Positions 16,698 through 24,993 of a stretch of DNA of 64,000 bases are shown here, piece after piece (the stretch's first letter is position 1; each line of letters starts with the position of its first letter). The notes below the pieces were generated by a model. The model was not told where the DNA came from and searched no databases. It saw only the letters and a list, made by a program, of their open reading frames with translations. This DNA is from JAJRXR01 sp041402005 (GTDB lineage Bacteria > Planctomycetota > Phycisphaerae > Phycisphaerales > UBA1924), in NCBI GenBank assembly GCA_041402005.1, contig JAWKTB010000001.1, positions 248,001-312,000 on the forward strand. Direction: 5' to 3'. A program made the translations under genes and the position numbers.

Positions 16698-17219
16698 ATG
16701 ACGCCACGACCCAGGAAGCTGACGCCCGACGACGCCGACGCGTATCTGCGTCTGCGTCATGAAATGTTGCTGGATTCGCCGTGGGCGTTCCTCTCGTCGC
16801 CGGGGGACGACGTCGCGGAGGACCGGGTTGAGTTCGGCAAGAAGCTGCGCGAGCCTGAGAACGCGATCCTGGCGATCGACGGCGAGGACGGATCGCTTCT
16901 GGCGGTCGCGGGGGTGTACCGGGTCAGTCGGCTGAAGATGCGCCACTGGGCGTCGATCTGGGGCGTGTACACGACGCCCTCGGCGAGGCGGCGGGGGTTT
17001 TCACGCGCGGTCACGTCGGGCGCCATCGAGACCGCCCGGTCATGGGGCGGTGTCGAGATGATCAACATCGCGGTCTCCGCGAACTCGCCCGGGGCGCAGT
17101 GCCTGTACGAGTCGCTCGGGTTCGTCGCCTGGGGGCGCGAGCCGAACGTCACCCGCGTCGGGGATCGGACGTACGACGAGATCCACCTGGCGATGCGGCT
17201 CGACGAGGGCGCGGCGTGA
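16698..17219 (+). CDS. GNAT family N-acetyltransferase
   Basis: 173 residues. It opens RKLTPDDADAYLRLRHEML and DSPWAFLSSP, typical of GNAT proteins acting on amino groups. The acetyl-CoA loop lies in SIWGVYTTPSARRRGFSRAV (xxRRxGFS), and motif B is NSPGAQCLYESLGFVAWG. The substrate is unknown. TACGAT (16685-16690) ends 7 nt before the ATG and no ribosome binding site is visible, so the transcript may be leaderless. The frame is open far upstream, but the earlier part lacks GNAT-like sequence and overlaps the promoter region of the divergent small gene. Confidence 0.88.
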   Translation: MTPRPRKLTPDDADAYLRLRHEMLLDSPWAFLSSPGDDVAEDRVEFGKKLREPENAILAIDGEDGSLLAVAGVYRVSRLKMRHWASIWGVYTTPSARRRGFSRAVTSGAIETARSWGGVEMINIAVSANSPGAQCLYESLGFVAWGREPNVTRVGDRTYDEIHLAMRLDEGAA

Positions 17220-17423
17220 CGGCGGGGTGATCCTGCTCGATTTCTTGGCTCGTGGGCTTGCCGAGGCGTCACGATCGGCACATTTGCACGCGCCGGGGCG
17301 TTGCTGACTCGTCCCGCCCGGCCTCGTGGGCGTCGGCAACCGATCTTGAGGTGTCGAGAACACACGCGGATCGGTCGCGAGGGGGAGTCAGCCCGGATCG
17401 CCCGCGAGCATCAGGAGTCAGTC

Positions 17424-17927
17424 ATGCCGAGCACGAAGTCCTCCGCCCGCAAGTCGTCCGCCAGGAAGAGCAGCGCGAAGAAGAGCGCCTCCCGCAAGAG
17501 CGCGTCCAAGAAGAGCGCCGCCCGCAAGTCGAGCGCCGCCAAGTCCAAGGCCGCGTCGCGCAAGCGTTCGGCCTCCAAGACCGCCAAGCGCTCGACGGCG
17601 AAGAAGAGCGTGCGCAAGAGCGCGTCCCGCAAGACGAGCCACCGCTCGGCGTCGAGCTCCGGCGTCGCGAAGGTCTCGGGTCAGTTCAACGGCGACATCT
17701 CCTCGTCGGGCCCGCTGCACTTCGAGCCCAGCGCCAACGCCGCCGCCCACGTCAAGGGCGTGGACGTCAGCATCAACGGCGCCTTCAACGGCTCGATCAA
17801 CGCGTCCAAGAGCATCAAGATCAACAAGGGCGCCTCGGTCAAGGGCTCGTTCAACGCGGGCACGTTCTTCATCGACAACGGCGCCAGCTTCGACGGACGG
17901 GTCCGCGTGACCAAGCGGGCCGCCTGA
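17424..17927 (+). CDS. Fusion of histone-H1-like tail and bactofilin-like domain
   Basis: 167 residues with AGGAG 8 nt before the ATG. Residues 1-80 consist almost only of Ser, Lys, Ala and Arg in SARKSSARKSSAKKSASRKS-like repeats, the composition of bacterial histone H1-like DNA-binding tails. Residues 80-165 form a short right-handed beta-helix of the bactofilin kind: VSGQFNGDISSSGPLHFEPS, DVSINGAFNGSINASKSIKI, GSFNAGTFFIDNGASFDGRV. Bactofilins polymerise without nucleotide. A DNA-binding tail on one would give a filament or scaffold that can hold DNA, which is inference. A strong terminator follows, so it is monocistronic. Confidence 0.8.
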   Translation: MPSTKSSARKSSARKSSAKKSASRKSASKKSAARKSSAAKSKAASRKRSASKTAKRSTAKKSVRKSASRKTSHRSASSSGVAKVSGQFNGDISSSGPLHFEPSANAAAHVKGVDVSINGAFNGSINASKSIKINKGASVKGSFNAGTFFIDNGASFDGRVRVTKRAA

Positions 17928-17955
17928 GCGAACTGGGCATCCGATCGGCATGAGC

Positions 17956-17992
17956 GCCGCCGCGGGAGGCTTCCCGCGGCGGCTTTGTTTTT
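17956..17992 (+). terminator. Rho-independent terminator
   Basis: GCCGCCGCGGGA...TCCCGCGGCGGC is a 12-bp GC-rich stem followed by TTTGTTTTT, 28 bp after the stop of the H1-like/bactofilin gene. Confidence 0.93.
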
Positions 17993-18060
17993 GGGTGAGT
18001 CATCCGGACCCAGGGTCACCGGGTCTCTAGACTCGGGCGACGCGGACAAGGAGACACGCG

Positions 18061-19065
18061 ATGCAGATGCGCCCGCTCGGGGGTTCAGGGATCCAGGCCT
18101 CGGTCGTCACGCTGGGCGCATGGGCGATGGGGGGGTGGATGTGGGGGGGCGCCGACGAGGACGAGGCGGTCCGCGCCGTCCACGCGGCGATCGATCACGG
18201 CGTGAACATGATCGACACGGCGCCGATCTACGGCTTCGGGCACTCGGAGATCGTCGTCGGGCGAGCGATCAAGGACCGGCGCGACAAGGTGCTGATCGCG
18301 ACCAAGTGCGGGATGGTCGCGGGGACGCCGGGCGGGCGGGCGTTCTTTCGGTCGACCGTCAAGGGCGGGCACGAGCACGGGCACATCCAGGTCAGCGTCT
18401 ACAACCACCCGGACTCGATCCGCTGGGAGGTCGAGAGCTCGCTGGCGCGCCTGGGCACGGACCGGATCGACCTCTACCAGACGCACTGGCAGGAGGAGGA
18501 GACGCCGATCGAGGACACGATGGGGTGTCTGCTCGAGCTGCGAGACGAGGGGAAGATCCGCGCGATCGGCGTCTGCAACGCGACGCCGGAGCACATGGAC
18601 CGGTACCGCGCGGTCGGGCGACTCGACTCGGATCAAGAGAAGTACTCGATGCTCGACCGCGCGCTCGAGGAGGGGCAGCTCGCGTACTGCAAGCAGAACG
18701 GTGTCGCGGTGCTGGCGTACTCGCCCCTGGCGCTCGGGCTGCTGACCGGGAAGATCGGGCCCGGGCGGAAGTTTGGGGAGGGAGATGTGCGTGCCGGGCG
18801 CCCGCGGTTCGCACCCGACAACCTGAAGCGCGTCGCGGCGTTGCTGGCGAGGTTCGAGCCCATACGCGAGAGACACGGGTGCACGCTCGGACAACTCGTC
18901 ATCGCGTGGACACTGGCACGACCTGGGCTGACGCACGCGCTGGTCGGTGCGAGGAACGCGGAACAGGCGGTCGAGAACGCGGGCGCGGGATCGATCGAGC
19001 TCTCCGGTGAAGACCTGGGTGTGATGAACGCGGCGGTGAAGGAACTCGCGCCGACCATCGTGTAG
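18061..19065 (+). CDS. Aldo/keto reductase
   Basis: 334 residues, normal for the AKR family. The catalytic tetrad is visible as Asp52 and Tyr57 (DTAPIYGFG), Lys82 (ATKCGM) and His142 (LYQTHWQ). The C-terminal NADPH-binding segment ALVGARNAEQAVENAGAG is typical of bacterial AKRs close to YghZ/YajO-like groups. It would reduce aldehydes or ketones with NADPH in the cytoplasm; the substrate is unknown. AAGGAG lies 8 nt upstream of the ATG. A TAGACT at 18028-18033 could be the -10 of a short-leader promoter. It is a single gene flanked by terminator-bearing neighbours. Confidence 0.93.
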   Translation: MQMRPLGGSGIQASVVTLGAWAMGGWMWGGADEDEAVRAVHAAIDHGVNMIDTAPIYGFGHSEIVVGRAIKDRRDKVLIATKCGMVAGTPGGRAFFRSTVKGGHEHGHIQVSVYNHPDSIRWEVESSLARLGTDRIDLYQTHWQEEETPIEDTMGCLLELRDEGKIRAIGVCNATPEHMDRYRAVGRLDSDQEKYSMLDRALEEGQLAYCKQNGVAVLAYSPLALGLLTGKIGPGRKFGEGDVRAGRPRFAPDNLKRVAALLARFEPIRERHGCTLGQLVIAWTLARPGLTHALVGARNAEQAVENAGAGSIELSGEDLGVMNAAVKELAPTIV

Positions 19066-19229
19066 ATGCAGAGGCGGGCGTGGCCCATGTTCGTGACGGG
19101 GTGTGGCGCGTTCGCCCGGGTCTCCACGCCTCCTGCACCGCCGGGAGAGGCGGTTTTCGGGTTGGCATGGGGCACGAGACGCGTGGACCCCAGGTGCGCT
19201 AAAGTCGTCCCATCCCCAGGAGGTGCAGA

Positions 19230-19904
19230 ATGCTCAAGCAGGTGATGGCGACGGCGGTGGCGGTCGTGGGCGTCGGGCTCATGGCGGCCGGCCAGCCCGA
19301 TTCCGAATCCGAGATCATGCCCAAGCCCAGCGAGGACAAGATGGTCTACGTGCACATGAAGACGTCGATGGGGGACATCTACCTCGAGCTCGACGGCGAC
19401 AAGGCGCCGATCACGGTCGAGAACTTCGTCAAGTACGCCGAGGACAAGGCCTACGACGGCACCATCTTCCACAGGATCATCAGCACGTTCATGATCCAGG
19501 GCGGCGGGTACGACAAGGACCTCGTCGAGCGCGACACACGCAAGCCCATCAAGAACGAGTGGAAGAACGGGCTCAAGAACAAGAAGTACACCATCGCCAT
19601 GGCCCGCACGGGCGACCCTGACTCCGCGACCAGCCAGTTCTTCATCAACGTCGTGGACAACGGGCGCCTCGACCAGCCGATCTCCGGCGGCGCTGGCTAC
19701 GCGGTCTTCGGCAAGGTCGTCAAAGGTCAGGACGTTGTCGACAAGATCAAGGCAGTCCCCACCCAGCCCCGGGGCATGCACCAGAACGTCCCCGTCGAGC
19801 CCGTCGTCATCGAGAAGGTCGTGGTGCTCGACGCGATGGCGGTCGAGAAGCTCGGCCTGCGCGGCGAGGGCGAGGGCGTCAGCAACGACGACAGTGGTGG
19901 CTGA
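19230..19904 (+). CDS. Secreted cyclophilin-type peptidyl-prolyl cis-trans isomerase
   Basis: 224 residues with AGGAGG upstream. A signal peptide (about 1-21) is followed by a cyclophilin domain (about 38-205): SMGDIYLELDGDKAPITVEN, the catalytic FHR (Arg82) in GTIFHRIISTFMIQGGG, and SATSQFFINVVDN. The Trp of cyclosporin-sensitive enzymes is absent, as in most bacterial PpiA/PpiB. It probably helps proteins fold outside the cytoplasm. The last ~20 residues are acidic and Gly-rich. It stands alone, with a terminator 26 bp downstream. Confidence 0.95.
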   Translation: MLKQVMATAVAVVGVGLMAAGQPDSESEIMPKPSEDKMVYVHMKTSMGDIYLELDGDKAPITVENFVKYAEDKAYDGTIFHRIISTFMIQGGGYDKDLVERDTRKPIKNEWKNGLKNKKYTIAMARTGDPDSATSQFFINVVDNGRLDQPISGGAGYAVFGKVVKGQDVVDKIKAVPTQPRGMHQNVPVEPVVIEKVVVLDAMAVEKLGLRGEGEGVSNDDSGG

Positions 19905-19929
19905 CCCACCCCGGTTCCGAGATACACGG

Positions 19930-19964
19930 ACGGGGCGGGCGGTGGCCTGCCCCGTTCTTTTTTT
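19930..19964 (+). terminator. Rho-independent terminator of the cyclophilin gene
   Basis: ACGGGGC...GCCCCGT with an inner GGGC/GCCT-like extension is followed by TCTTTTTTT. Confidence 0.9.
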
Positions 19965-20033
19965 GCAGGAGCTTCATCAATAGATGCCGCGGAGCGTCGT
20001 TGGGCCGTCGTCGGGCACAGGAGGGCCATCCAC

Positions 20034-21128
20034 ATGGCGAGGCTGAGGTTCGCGGTCGTGACGGTTGTGGGTCTGTCGTGCGTCGCGTGGGGCGAGCCGA
20101 TCACGCCGCCCACCCAGGCGTCGTCGGGGCCGGGCGGTGTGGAAGCGGCGCACTCGTCGGTGGTGTCCCACAAGTACGCCGAGGGCGCCGGCGAGTACTG
20201 GATCTACGAGCCGAGCGGCCCGCGTCCCGAGTCGGCGCCCCTGGTGGTGTTCAGCCACGGGTGGGGGGCGATGGCGCCGGCGCCCTACGCCGGGTGGATC
20301 GAGCACATCGTCCGGCGCGGGGCGATCGTCGTCTATCCGCGGTACCAGGAGTCGCTGCGGACGCCCCGGCGTGAGTTCCTGCCCAACGAGGTCGGGGCGG
20401 TCCACGCCGCGATCAAGGAGTTGCAGACGGGCGACCACGTCAAGCCGGAGCTCGACCACGTCGCGTTCGTGGGTCATTCGATGGGCGGAGCGCTCACGGC
20501 GAACCTGGCGGCGGTCGCGGCGGACGAGGGACTACCGGCGCCCAAGGCGATCATGAGTGTCGAGCCCGGCGCCTCGCTCAAGGGACAGGAGGACGTCGAC
20601 GGGGCGCTCGAGGACCTGTCGCGCGTGCCGGCGGGCACGCTGGCGCTCGTCATCGTCGGCGACCAGGACCGGGTGGTCGGCGACACGCTGGCGCGCATGA
20701 TCTTCGAGGGGCTGACGAAGATCGGGTCGAAGGACAAGGACTTCGTGAAGATGGTCTCGGACGATCATGGCTCGCCGGCGCTGGTCGCGGACCACACGGC
20801 GCCGACGTCGCCGATTGGAATGGGCGCCGGTCGGGGGGCGGATGACGACGCCGCGCCCGCGGACGGCGCCCGGGGTGGAGCGCTCCGCGAGCGCCTGCGC
20901 AAACGCCTCGAGAAGCGCCGCCAGGACGCCGACGCCGGAGGCGTCGATCGCACCATCAACGCGCTCGACTACTACGGGACGTGGAAGCTGTTCGACGCCC
21001 TGTGTGACGCCGCGTTCACGGGCAAGAACCGCGAGTACGCCCTCGGCGACACGCCCGAGCAGCGGTACATGGGCGTCTGGAGCGACGGTACGCCCGTAAA
21101 AGAGCTGGTCGTCACCGACGAGCCCTAG
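20034..21128 (+). CDS. Secreted alpha/beta hydrolase
   Basis: 364 residues. A signal peptide (about 1-20, FAVVTVVGLSCVAWG) precedes an alpha/beta-hydrolase fold. The nucleophile Ser149 lies in GHSMGG, with Asp212 (GDQDRVVG) and His245 (DDHGSP) as likely triad partners; LVVFSHGWGAM carries the oxyanion loop. A charged insert (about 270-310, Arg/Asp/Ala-rich) is unusual and may be a linker or lid. The family resembles chlorophyllase/PET-hydrolase-like esterases in its lack of other domains, but the substrate is unknown. Its stop overlaps the stop of the convergent DUF2238 gene by 4 bp. Confidence 0.88.
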   Translation: MARLRFAVVTVVGLSCVAWGEPITPPTQASSGPGGVEAAHSSVVSHKYAEGAGEYWIYEPSGPRPESAPLVVFSHGWGAMAPAPYAGWIEHIVRRGAIVVYPRYQESLRTPRREFLPNEVGAVHAAIKELQTGDHVKPELDHVAFVGHSMGGALTANLAAVAADEGLPAPKAIMSVEPGASLKGQEDVDGALEDLSRVPAGTLALVIVGDQDRVVGDTLARMIFEGLTKIGSKDKDFVKMVSDDHGSPALVADHTAPTSPIGMGAGRGADDDAAPADGARGGALRERLRKRLEKRRQDADAGGVDRTINALDYYGTWKLFDALCDAAFTGKNREYALGDTPEQRYMGVWSDGTPVKELVVTDEP

Positions 21129-21748
21129 GCCGCGGGCGGCGGATCGTCGTCGCGAGGCGTCGGCGAAGCCTTGTCTCGGATCACGAGCAGCGCCGCCGCG
21201 CTCGCGGCGCCGACAAGGTTGGATACGAGGTCCCACCCCGTGTTGTCGTACCCGCCGACGTTGGTGTTGGCGAAGAGACGGGTGGCGGTGAACTCGATCA
21301 CCTCGTTGAGCGCGCCCAGGCCCATGCCCATGAGCATGAGCCCGATCCCGAGGCCGAAGCTGATGCGTACTGGCTTTTCACGCGGGAACGCGGCACGGAG
21401 GCACTCGGCGCAGGCAAAGGTGGCGGCGAAGAAGCCGTACGCATGCACGACCTGGTCGTACTTGAGGAACTCGGGGAAGGGTCGCCAGGAGTAGAGGACA
21501 CGGGCGTCACCCGTCGGCGGCGGGACGGTTCCCCCCGCCATGTGCACGAGCCCCCAGACCGCGAGCAGCCAGAGGACGCCGGTCGAGAAGTGGACGCGCC
21601 GGTCGAGCAGCCAGATGCCGACAATGATGACGAGCATCGCCAGCGCGTAGAAAAGGAACTCCTGATTCCCCTGTGTGAGCGCGAGCAAGCTGAACGCGGG
21701 CATGTAGACGGCGACCAGGACGTAGATAGGGATGCGGGCGCGGCGCAC
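21125..21748 (-). CDS. DUF2238-like (YjdF-type) membrane protein
   Basis: 207 residues with about five or six hydrophobic segments, beginning IPIYVLVAVYMPAFSLLAL. Conserved polar motifs of the DUF2238 family can be seen: VHMAGGTVPP, KYDQVVHAYGFF, GALNEVIEF and GGYDNTGWDLVSNLVGA, with His, Glu and Asp inside or next to helices. The function is unknown; the family is found widely in bacteria. The C-terminal tail is hydrophilic. It is convergent with the hydrolase gene, with a 4-bp overlap of stops. Confidence 0.75.
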   Translation of the reverse strand: MRRARIPIYVLVAVYMPAFSLLALTQGNQEFLFYALAMLVIIVGIWLLDRRVHFSTGVLWLLAVWGLVHMAGGTVPPPTGDARVLYSWRPFPEFLKYDQVVHAYGFFAATFACAECLRAAFPREKPVRISFGLGIGLMLMGMGLGALNEVIEFTATRLFANTNVGGYDNTGWDLVSNLVGAASAAALLVIRDKASPTPRDDDPPPAA

Positions 21749-21825
21749 GGAGAGTCAGGCTCCATCGACGAGTGAACACACGCTGGGGGCGAGCGGGCCG
21801 ATCTGTCAGAATACCTGGGCGCAGC

Positions 21826-22020
21826 CGTCCCCGGGGCTTTGCGTTTGTGGAGACGCTCGGCGACGCGGAGGCGATCAGCGCGATCGAGGGCGTCAATGGC
21901 CAGGACATGGACGGTCGCCCCCTGACCGTCAACGAGGCGCGCCCGCGCGAGCAGCGCTCGGGGGGACGGGTACGCCGGCGGCGGGCGCGGGGGGTACGGT
22001 GGCGGTGGGGGCCGCTGGTC
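21826..22020 (+). pseudogene. Remnant of an RRM (RNA-recognition motif) RNA-binding protein gene
   Basis: The frame encodes SRPRGFAFVETLGDAEAI, which is the RNP-1 strand of an RRM, then NGQDMDGRPLTVNEARPREQ, the end of the domain as in cyanobacterial-type Rbp proteins. The first half of the domain with RNP-2 is missing: only about 80 bp separate it from the start of the divergent DUF2238 gene, with no suitable sequence. After QRSGG the expected Gly/Tyr tail (GYAGGGRGGYGGGGGRW) is in the next frame. It is therefore both truncated and frameshifted. Confidence 0.7.
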
Positions 22021-22159
22021 GGCTTCGTTGCCGCGGGAACTTCGATACCCCGCCGGGGTGAAGACTCGGGCGGCGCGTTTCATGGCGCCGGGGGGGAGCA
22101 TGTGCTTGGTCGGGCGGTCGCGGTCCAGTAGGATGCCCGGGACGCGCGAAGGGGCTCCG

Positions 22160-23176
22160 ATGGCCAGAGCACGACACGGGTACACGCTGATCGAGGTCCT
22201 GGCGGTCGCGGTCGGCGTGTTGGTCATCGTGGTGGTCGCCTTGCCGACGCTGGCGCAGCCGCAATGGATGGCGCGGGTGCAGACGTCCCGGGACAATCTG
22301 CGCTTCTGGGGTGTGGCGGCGGGGTCGTACACGATGGACTACGCCGGGCTGATGCCAGCGTACTCGTGGCAGCCTGGGGGCGTCTATCACGTCGAGGGCT
22401 ATGGTGATGTATCAACAAATGACTGGCTGGACGCGCAGAATTGGCAAGAGACAGACATCTTGAGGCGCCTGACAGGTCGAAGTTCAGGGGCTCATAAGAT
22501 CAGACGAATTGAGAACATTTTTCCGCATCGCCGCCGGACGCATTTGGTGATGACGGACTATATGAGTCTGAGTGCGACGGATCGGAGAGCGGCAGATCCT
22601 CAGGACCGCAATCAACTGATCTGGCAGCACGACCCAATTGGATTCGAGGAGAACGGGCCGTGGCCCGAGGGGCCAGGCGGTGCAGGTCAGCTTGCTTTCA
22701 TCCAGCGCTGGCCCTATTCCTCGAGCTACCAGCCGACCGTCTCCTCTTTCTCACTCGACCGAGCTGGTCTTGCGGGAGATACAGTCGGACCCGTTGCGAG
22801 CACCTGCAATCTATTCGTGTACACTGGCAATGTTGCTCCGCTCGGCAACCGACACGATATCGAGGTCGCGTTCCCGTCGGGCAAGGTGTTCATGTTCGAG
22901 TGGCATGATCGCCACTCGGCGAGCCAGGACCTGTGGTACGCGTACCCGCAAGCACGCGCGAACAAACTGATGTTCGATGGGGGTGTGCAGGACCGCCCCG
23001 CGTCGGAGGGCGGGGGCGGCTTCAACCCACGCAACCCGGACAACCCCGAGGCGTTTGTCTATCGGTACACGCCCCTGACGACGGACCCCGCCGAGGTCGG
23101 CGATCCCGAGGCGATGTACCCCGTGGGCGTCCGCTTCACGCGGGAGGGGTTGGCGGGGATCGACTACACGCAGTAG
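22160..23176 (+). CDS. Prepilin-like secreted protein, tandem copy 1
   Basis: 338 residues. The N-terminus MARARHG/YTLIEVLAVAVG is a type IV prepilin/type II pseudopilin signal with Glu+5 and a following hydrophobic helix. The large C-terminal domain contains NLRFWGVAAGSYTMDYAGLM, FMFEWHDRHSASQDLWYAYP and LMFDGGVQD, resembling the 'H...DG' ending of planctomycete DUF1559-type proteins. The function is unknown. It is a paralogue of the next gene, 73 bp away. Its central part (about 22405-22860) is clearly more AT-rich than its ends and than the matching part of copy 2, suggesting a mosaic origin. Confidence 0.85.
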   Translation: MARARHGYTLIEVLAVAVGVLVIVVVALPTLAQPQWMARVQTSRDNLRFWGVAAGSYTMDYAGLMPAYSWQPGGVYHVEGYGDVSTNDWLDAQNWQETDILRRLTGRSSGAHKIRRIENIFPHRRRTHLVMTDYMSLSATDRRAADPQDRNQLIWQHDPIGFEENGPWPEGPGGAGQLAFIQRWPYSSSYQPTVSSFSLDRAGLAGDTVGPVASTCNLFVYTGNVAPLGNRHDIEVAFPSGKVFMFEWHDRHSASQDLWYAYPQARANKLMFDGGVQDRPASEGGGGFNPRNPDNPEAFVYRYTPLTTDPAEVGDPEAMYPVGVRFTREGLAGIDYTQ

Positions 23177-23249
23177 GGGGCGAGAGACGGGGGAACCGGG
23201 GTGGGAGGGGCCCGTATACTCCGCCCGAGCGGTGGGGAAGGGTTCTCTG

Positions 23250-24272
23250 ATGAGACATCGTGGGTTCACGCTGGTCGAGGCGATGGCTGTCGTCGTGGTC
23301 TTGCTCGCGCTGGTGGCGATCACGGCGCCGGTGCTCGGCCAGCCGCGACGGGCGGCACGCCTCCAGACGTCCCAGGACAACCTCCGCTTCTGGGGCATCG
23401 CGGCGGGGACGTACACGATGGACTACGCCGGGCTGATGCCGGCGTACTCGTGGCGCCCTGGCGAGACATATCACGTCGAGGGCACGGGCGACGTGTTCAT
23501 CAACGGGACCTGGCAGGACGCGCAGAACTGGCAGGAGACGAACCTGCTCCGTCGCTTGACAGGGCGGAGTACGGGCCCCGACAAGATCAGGCGGTCGTCG
23601 AACATCTACCCCCATCGGCGGCGGACCCACCTCGTGATGGTGGATCACATGGGCCTGAGCCCGACGGATCGACGGGCCGCGGACCCGCAGGACAGGAACC
23701 AGTTGGTCTGGCAGCGCGATCCCCTCGGGTTCGAGGAGCACGGTCCTTGGCCGGAAGCGACCACGGGCTTCGAGGATCAGTTCGGGAGTTTTCCGGTCAT
23801 CCAGCGCTGGCCGTACTCGTCGAGCTACCAAGTCACGATCGCATCGTTCACGCTGGATCGATCCGGCATCGCGGGATTGTCGACGATCGGCCCTGTTGCC
23901 TACTCGTGCAACGTGTTCCTCACGGGGACCGCCCCGCTCGGCAACCGCCACGACATCGAGGTCGCGTTCCCATCCGGAAAAGTCTTCATGTTCGAGTGGC
24001 ACGACCGCCACTCGGCAAGCCAGGACCTGTGGTACGCGTACCCCCAGGCGCGCCCCAACAGGCTGATGTTCGACGGGTCGGTCCAGGATCGCCCGTCGAG
24101 CGAGGGGGGCGAGGGGTTCGACCCTCGCGACCCGAACGACCCGGAGCCATTCCTGTACCGCTACACGCCGCTCACGACGGATCCCCAGGAGGTCGGCGAT
24201 CCCGAGGCGCTCTATCCGGTCGGCATCCGCTTCACGCGTGACGGGCTGGCCGGCATCGATTACACGCCATGA
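23250..24272 (+). CDS. Prepilin-like secreted protein, tandem copy 2
   Basis: 340 residues starting MRHRG/FTLVEAMAVVVV, a prepilin signal with Glu+5. It aligns end to end with copy 1: NLRFWGIAAGTYTMDYAGLM, RNQLVWQRDPLGFEEHGPWP, FMFEWHDRHSASQDLWYAYP. Nucleotide identity is highest in the first ~150 bp after the signal and in the last ~300 bp. This copy is uniformly GC-rich. The ATG at 23250 is preferred over one at 23232 because it begins the basic prepilin leader. TATACT at 23214-23219 may be the -10 of its own promoter. Confidence 0.85.
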   Translation: MRHRGFTLVEAMAVVVVLLALVAITAPVLGQPRRAARLQTSQDNLRFWGIAAGTYTMDYAGLMPAYSWRPGETYHVEGTGDVFINGTWQDAQNWQETNLLRRLTGRSTGPDKIRRSSNIYPHRRRTHLVMVDHMGLSPTDRRAADPQDRNQLVWQRDPLGFEEHGPWPEATTGFEDQFGSFPVIQRWPYSSSYQVTIASFTLDRSGIAGLSTIGPVAYSCNVFLTGTAPLGNRHDIEVAFPSGKVFMFEWHDRHSASQDLWYAYPQARPNRLMFDGSVQDRPSSEGGEGFDPRDPNDPEPFLYRYTPLTTDPQEVGDPEALYPVGIRFTRDGLAGIDYTP

Positions 24273-24303
24273 GTCAAGCGGGCGGGCGGCGTACGATCCC
24301 CGC

Positions 24304-24531
24304 ATGACCAAGCCCGATCCCAACGCCCCGGTCGAGGTCGGTGAGTTCCGCTCGGAGCTCGAGGCGTCGTTCGTCGTGCAGCAGCTCGAGGAGGCCGGGA
24401 TCAAGGCGTGGACGACCGGCGCCCTGACCGCCGGGATGCGGGCCGAGGCGCCCGGGTTCGTGCGTGTCTACGTGAGGGCGGTGGACGCCGAGGCGGCCCG
24501 CGGGGCGCTGCGTGAGGACGTCCAGGACTGA
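24304..24531 (+). CDS. DUF2007-like small protein
   Basis: 75 residues. The sequence VEVGEFRSELEASFVVQQLEEAG followed by IKAWTTG and VRVYVRAVDAEAARGALRE matches the DUF2007/'putative signal transducing protein' pattern, a GlnB-like ferredoxin fold that often acts as a short regulatory domain. No partner domain is attached. TACGAT (24292-24297) ends 6 nt before the ATG, so it is probably leaderless. It lies 31 bp after the second prepilin-like gene. Confidence 0.75.
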   Translation: MTKPDPNAPVEVGEFRSELEASFVVQQLEEAGIKAWTTGALTAGMRAEAPGFVRVYVRAVDAEAARGALREDVQD

Positions 24532-24753
24532 TAACGCGTCGGGCTCGCGCAAGAAGTGCATCAGAACGCGATTTTCACCTCGGGGCGCCCGCAAGGCGTC
24601 AGCCCGGGCGTCGTTCGTGCGGGGTGTGATCGTGTGGAAAGAAAACGATCCGATCTCCGAAGAATGAGGCGGCGGGCCCAGTTGGCCGCATCCTGGTGAG
24701 GGATGGGGCGGTTGGATCGCGTGGGAGTGTGCGGCGTGACCGGGGAGGCGGCG

Positions 24754-24963
24754 ATGCAGGGGACGCAGCGACGGAGACAGCGGGGGGCGATCGCCTGCCG
24801 CGTGTGCGGGGATGAGCCGACCAGGCTCTTCCGCGTCAAGACCAGCGAGGGCGGCCCCTGGGTCGTCTCCTGCCCCATCTGTGCGGCGCGCATCAGCGAG
24901 GACAACCCGCACTTCGTCTACGGCGGTCGCGTCGGGCGACGCCCCAAGCGCGCCAGCGCCTGA
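24754..24963 (+). CDS. Small zinc-ribbon protein
   Basis: 69 residues from the ATG at 24754, which has GGGAGG 9 nt upstream; an ATG at 24703 is in frame but lacks a site. Two CxxC knuckles (CRVC and CPIC, 29 residues apart) form a likely zinc ribbon in a basic protein (QRRRQRG, RRPKRASA). It may bind nucleic acid or be a small structural protein. No family is recognised. The 222 bp upstream hold nothing I can identify. Confidence 0.7.
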   Translation: MQGTQRRRQRGAIACRVCGDEPTRLFRVKTSEGGPWVVSCPICAARISEDNPHFVYGGRVGRRPKRASA

Positions 24964-24993
24964 TCGAGCCGCAAACCCCCATCACCATCCTGT

